NCBI GenBank assembly: GCA_003344405.1
Contig: NOWV01000001.1
Coordinates: 744,001 to 808,000 of the forward strand
Source of the DNA: Trichoplax sp. H2
Taxonomy: Eukaryota > Placozoa > Uniplacotomia > Trichoplacea
Reading direction: 5' to 3'
Length of the DNA: 64,000 nucleotides
Shown here: positions 61,889 to 64,000 of the stretch, one piece after another
Layout: each line of letters starts with the position of its first letter
How positions within the stretch are numbered: position 1 is the first letter of the stretch
Translations under genes and position numbers: made by a program
Notes under the pieces: generated by a model
Databases searched by the model: none
The model's input: only the letters and a program-made list of their open reading frames with translations
Told to the model about the DNA's origin: nothing

Positions 61889-62899
61889 TTATTCCTTACT
61901 ATTATGATTAATTTTCGATGACGATGTTAATTGAACATAATCGGAGGCGTGGAATGTAGAATGCTGACTTTCCGGGGCTATTGGAGCACTTCGATTACTG
62001 GAATGTTTACCCCAAATAATAATCAACATTATAAGGCATAAGATTAATTCTAAACCGCGCTGAATACTTTGGAAAGCCCACCATGGCCAGGCTTCAGCGT
62101 AGCGAACAGGAGATAATACACTATAAACGCCAACCATAGCATAAATATGAGAAATACATGTTAAAAGAGATAGTATGGAGCAAGCGTAGATGGAATAAAT
62201 TAAACGCTTTAGTGATTTATTAAAATCTTTGTCGTAGCCTTGAGCTTCAGTAACAAGATTGGTAGTAATTCTTTTCGCAGCAATAAAGTAACCAACCGAG
62301 AGGAACAGGTTGAAAACGATATAAGTTCCTTGGCAAACGATCAATAAAACTTTGGCTTCCGTAAAGAATTGTACTAATAATTCAAGCAAGATGACAAATG
62401 CAAAATTAATGATAATGACGATTGCAATATTTCGACTTTTATGAAAAAATGGCGGGGTCTTGTATTTTTTGGTAGTATCGAGCAACGCCAAGAGTAACAT
62501 GGTAAATGCTGCAGTGAATGCTGGCAAACTTAATGCCCAGAGCAAGTGAAAAACAATTGGTAAAATAGACGGTCTTGATGCATAAGGGTCAATTAACAGA
62601 GCACAAGATCGAGTTAGTGCACATATTGCCAAATTAGAATACAATGATAACGATAGTTGGCTATTTCTACCTCGATTTTGAAGGTTATCTTGGATTTTGA
62701 GATAAAGCAAATATAGACATGTCAATAAGATCATGATATACGCTATCGATGTTAAATAAATGTGTATCGGCCATGCGGCTCGCCATTCTGGAATAGCTTC
62801 TGAGAACTTTGGGACAATTTCTGGCCAAGGAGCTAAACTGTTGTTTACTTCAGTTTGAGTCGCCCTCTTGTTTCTGAGTAAATTCAAGTACAAATACAT
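61889..62899 (-). CDS. Seven-pass membrane protein, PRRT3/PRRT4-like
   Basis: A 336-aa integral membrane protein of unknown biochemical role. Seven hydrophobic segments lie at about 46-68, 83-104, 112-141, 157-179, 183-208, 234-262 and 273-297, followed by a ~40-residue Ser-rich tail. The block WPWWAFQ at 271-277, just before the last helix, and the Trp-rich EAIPEWRAAWPIHIYL entry to helix 1 resemble the membrane domain of vertebrate proline-rich transmembrane proteins PRRT3/PRRT4. It lacks GPCR marks such as DRY and NPxxY, so a rhodopsin-class receptor is unlikely. The ATG at 62899 is preceded in frame by a TAA and there is no signal peptide. TTTACTCAG|AA a little inside the frame (near 62875) is a good splice acceptor, so the true N-terminus may come from an upstream exon that I could not find. 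The family assignment is from motif memory. Confidence 0.72.
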   Translation of the reverse strand: MYLYLNLLRNKRATQTEVNNSLAPWPEIVPKFSEAIPEWRAAWPIHIYLTSIAYIMILLTCLYLLYLKIQDNLQNRGRNSQLSLSLYSNLAICALTRSCALLIDPYASRPSILPIVFHLLWALSLPAFTAAFTMLLLALLDTTKKYKTPPFFHKSRNIAIVIIINFAFVILLELLVQFFTEAKVLLIVCQGTYIVFNLFLSVGYFIAAKRITTNLVTEAQGYDKDFNKSLKRLIYSIYACSILSLLTCISHIYAMVGVYSVLSPVRYAEAWPWWAFQSIQRGLELILCLIMLIIIWGKHSSNRSAPIAPESQHSTFHASDYVQLTSSSKINHNSKE

Positions 62900-64000
62900 T
62901 TTTTACCCTTGATAGTATTTCTTATCGTGATTGCCACAAAATACCGAAATAGTTAAGATTGAATTTATCAATAATAAAATAAATGAAAAATATCAGTTAA
63001 TCTTGAAATTTATACTGGACACAAGTTAAGTTATACTAAAGAGTTTCAATTTTATATTTTAAGTAACAAAATTCCAATGGCAATGCCACAGCGTCTTTTG
63101 AGACTACGTCCAAATAATTCGATGATTAGTAGGGTTTATACCGAGGAAATCTTTCAATCTGTAAATGTTTCAAGCAAATTCTAGATGTAATAAGAATTGA
63201 ACTATTACTTAGAGTATCGAAATCAACGTTAGCCAGGTATTCAAAGACAAAACCACCCTACAGTTGTAGCTCATTAATAATGATGCAGGCTCGATCAGAA
63301 ATGGAAGTCTTATATCGCTTTCACGAGAATTATTAATAGCGTCTAGCTTTGATACAATAAGCGTATATAATTAATGATGGGTTGTCTTCGTAGAATAGAT
63401 GATATTGATTCAATAACTGAGGTGATGTAAGTTGGTATACAAAACGATAAGATCATCTAATAGTCTGAGATTTACACATCAAACAAGCTTATGAAATCAC
63501 TAGGCTGAATTTATCCTTTTTTAGAACATGATCTTTTTCTTCTTAATAATGTTTTGTTCTTTTTCAACTTGTACTCAATAGTCGCAGATGTTGGTCAGTA
63601 ACGTCTCCAATTTATCATTTCAGGTAGTCATATCATTAATTAATAATCAAACTTTTATTTATGTCATGTATATTAACTACAATGATGACATCACCGTTAT
63701 GTTTTGTCTTATTACCAAATAACAATAGCGATTGATTCATTAGTTAATAACTTGAACAATTCAATTGTCTTCTATTGTTAGATTGGAAGGCACCAAGTGT
63801 TGTAGAGAGGATAGCAATCACTCAGCCCAATCTATACGCAATGCTATAATCGCTGGCAAGTTATAATTAATCAGTACATTTTTCACGTAGTTTAATAGGC
63901 AACTACCGTGACCTCTCTTTCATTGAATCAAAACCAACGGTACTACCCACTTAATTGGCTGAAGGAGGCATTCATTTACATCGACATTTTTTATTGATAT
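62900..64000. other. Upstream flank of the 7TM gene, no gene recognised
   Basis: AT-rich, without an open frame of 60 codons on either strand. A short exon encoding a signal peptide for the 7TM gene could lie here on the minus strand or beyond the window; none is evident. Confidence 0.4.

Overview
This is an AT-rich, intron-rich nuclear segment from an animal. The genes are metazoan regulators: Eyes absent, Rab10, a MAK/CILK1 kinase, an L(3)mbt-type MBT protein, a NEK6/7 kinase and a seven-pass PRRT3/4-like membrane protein. Most have many short exons separated by 65-300 bp introns with GT..AG ends. The compact introns, low GC and a short Eyes absent protein fit an early-branching animal such as a placozoan (Trichoplax-like). 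That placement is inference from gene content, not a database match.

Layout. 1-3000: a satellite-like array of about eight ~300-bp tandem units (about 516-2870) with a decayed ninth fragment. 3000-7100: no recognised gene, but two local duplications and a perfect palindrome. 7117-9551 (+): Eyes absent (EYA), with an uncertain extra 5' exon. 11516-15670 (-): Rab10 in eight exons. 15.7-24.0 kb: intergenic, with three ~178-bp tandem repeats. 23976-28012 (+): MAK/CILK1 (RCK family) kinase in 12 exons. 29780-33174 (-): L(3)mbt-like protein with an FCS zinc finger, three MBT repeats and a SAM domain, in 12 exons. 33.2-49.8 kb: a 16.7-kb gene-poor stretch. 49834-50718 (+): a NEK6/7-like kinase in one exon. 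50.7-61.9 kb: gene-poor, containing one near-perfect 30-bp inverted repeat. 61889-62899 (-): a one-exon 7TM PRRT3/4-like protein.

I built the exon structures by joining GT..AG splice sites so that the phase is kept and the conserved protein motifs stay continuous. All internal phases balance for Rab10 (205 aa), MAK (571 aa), the L(3)mbt protein (745 aa) and EYA (334 aa from the chosen start). The genes are not an operon or a pathway cluster. Strands alternate strictly, giving convergent pairs (EYA/Rab10 and MAK/L3MBTL, under 2 kb apart) separated by long divergent intergenic regions (8.3 and 16.7 kb). I found no virus, prokaryotic mobile element, CRISPR array, rRNA or tRNA.
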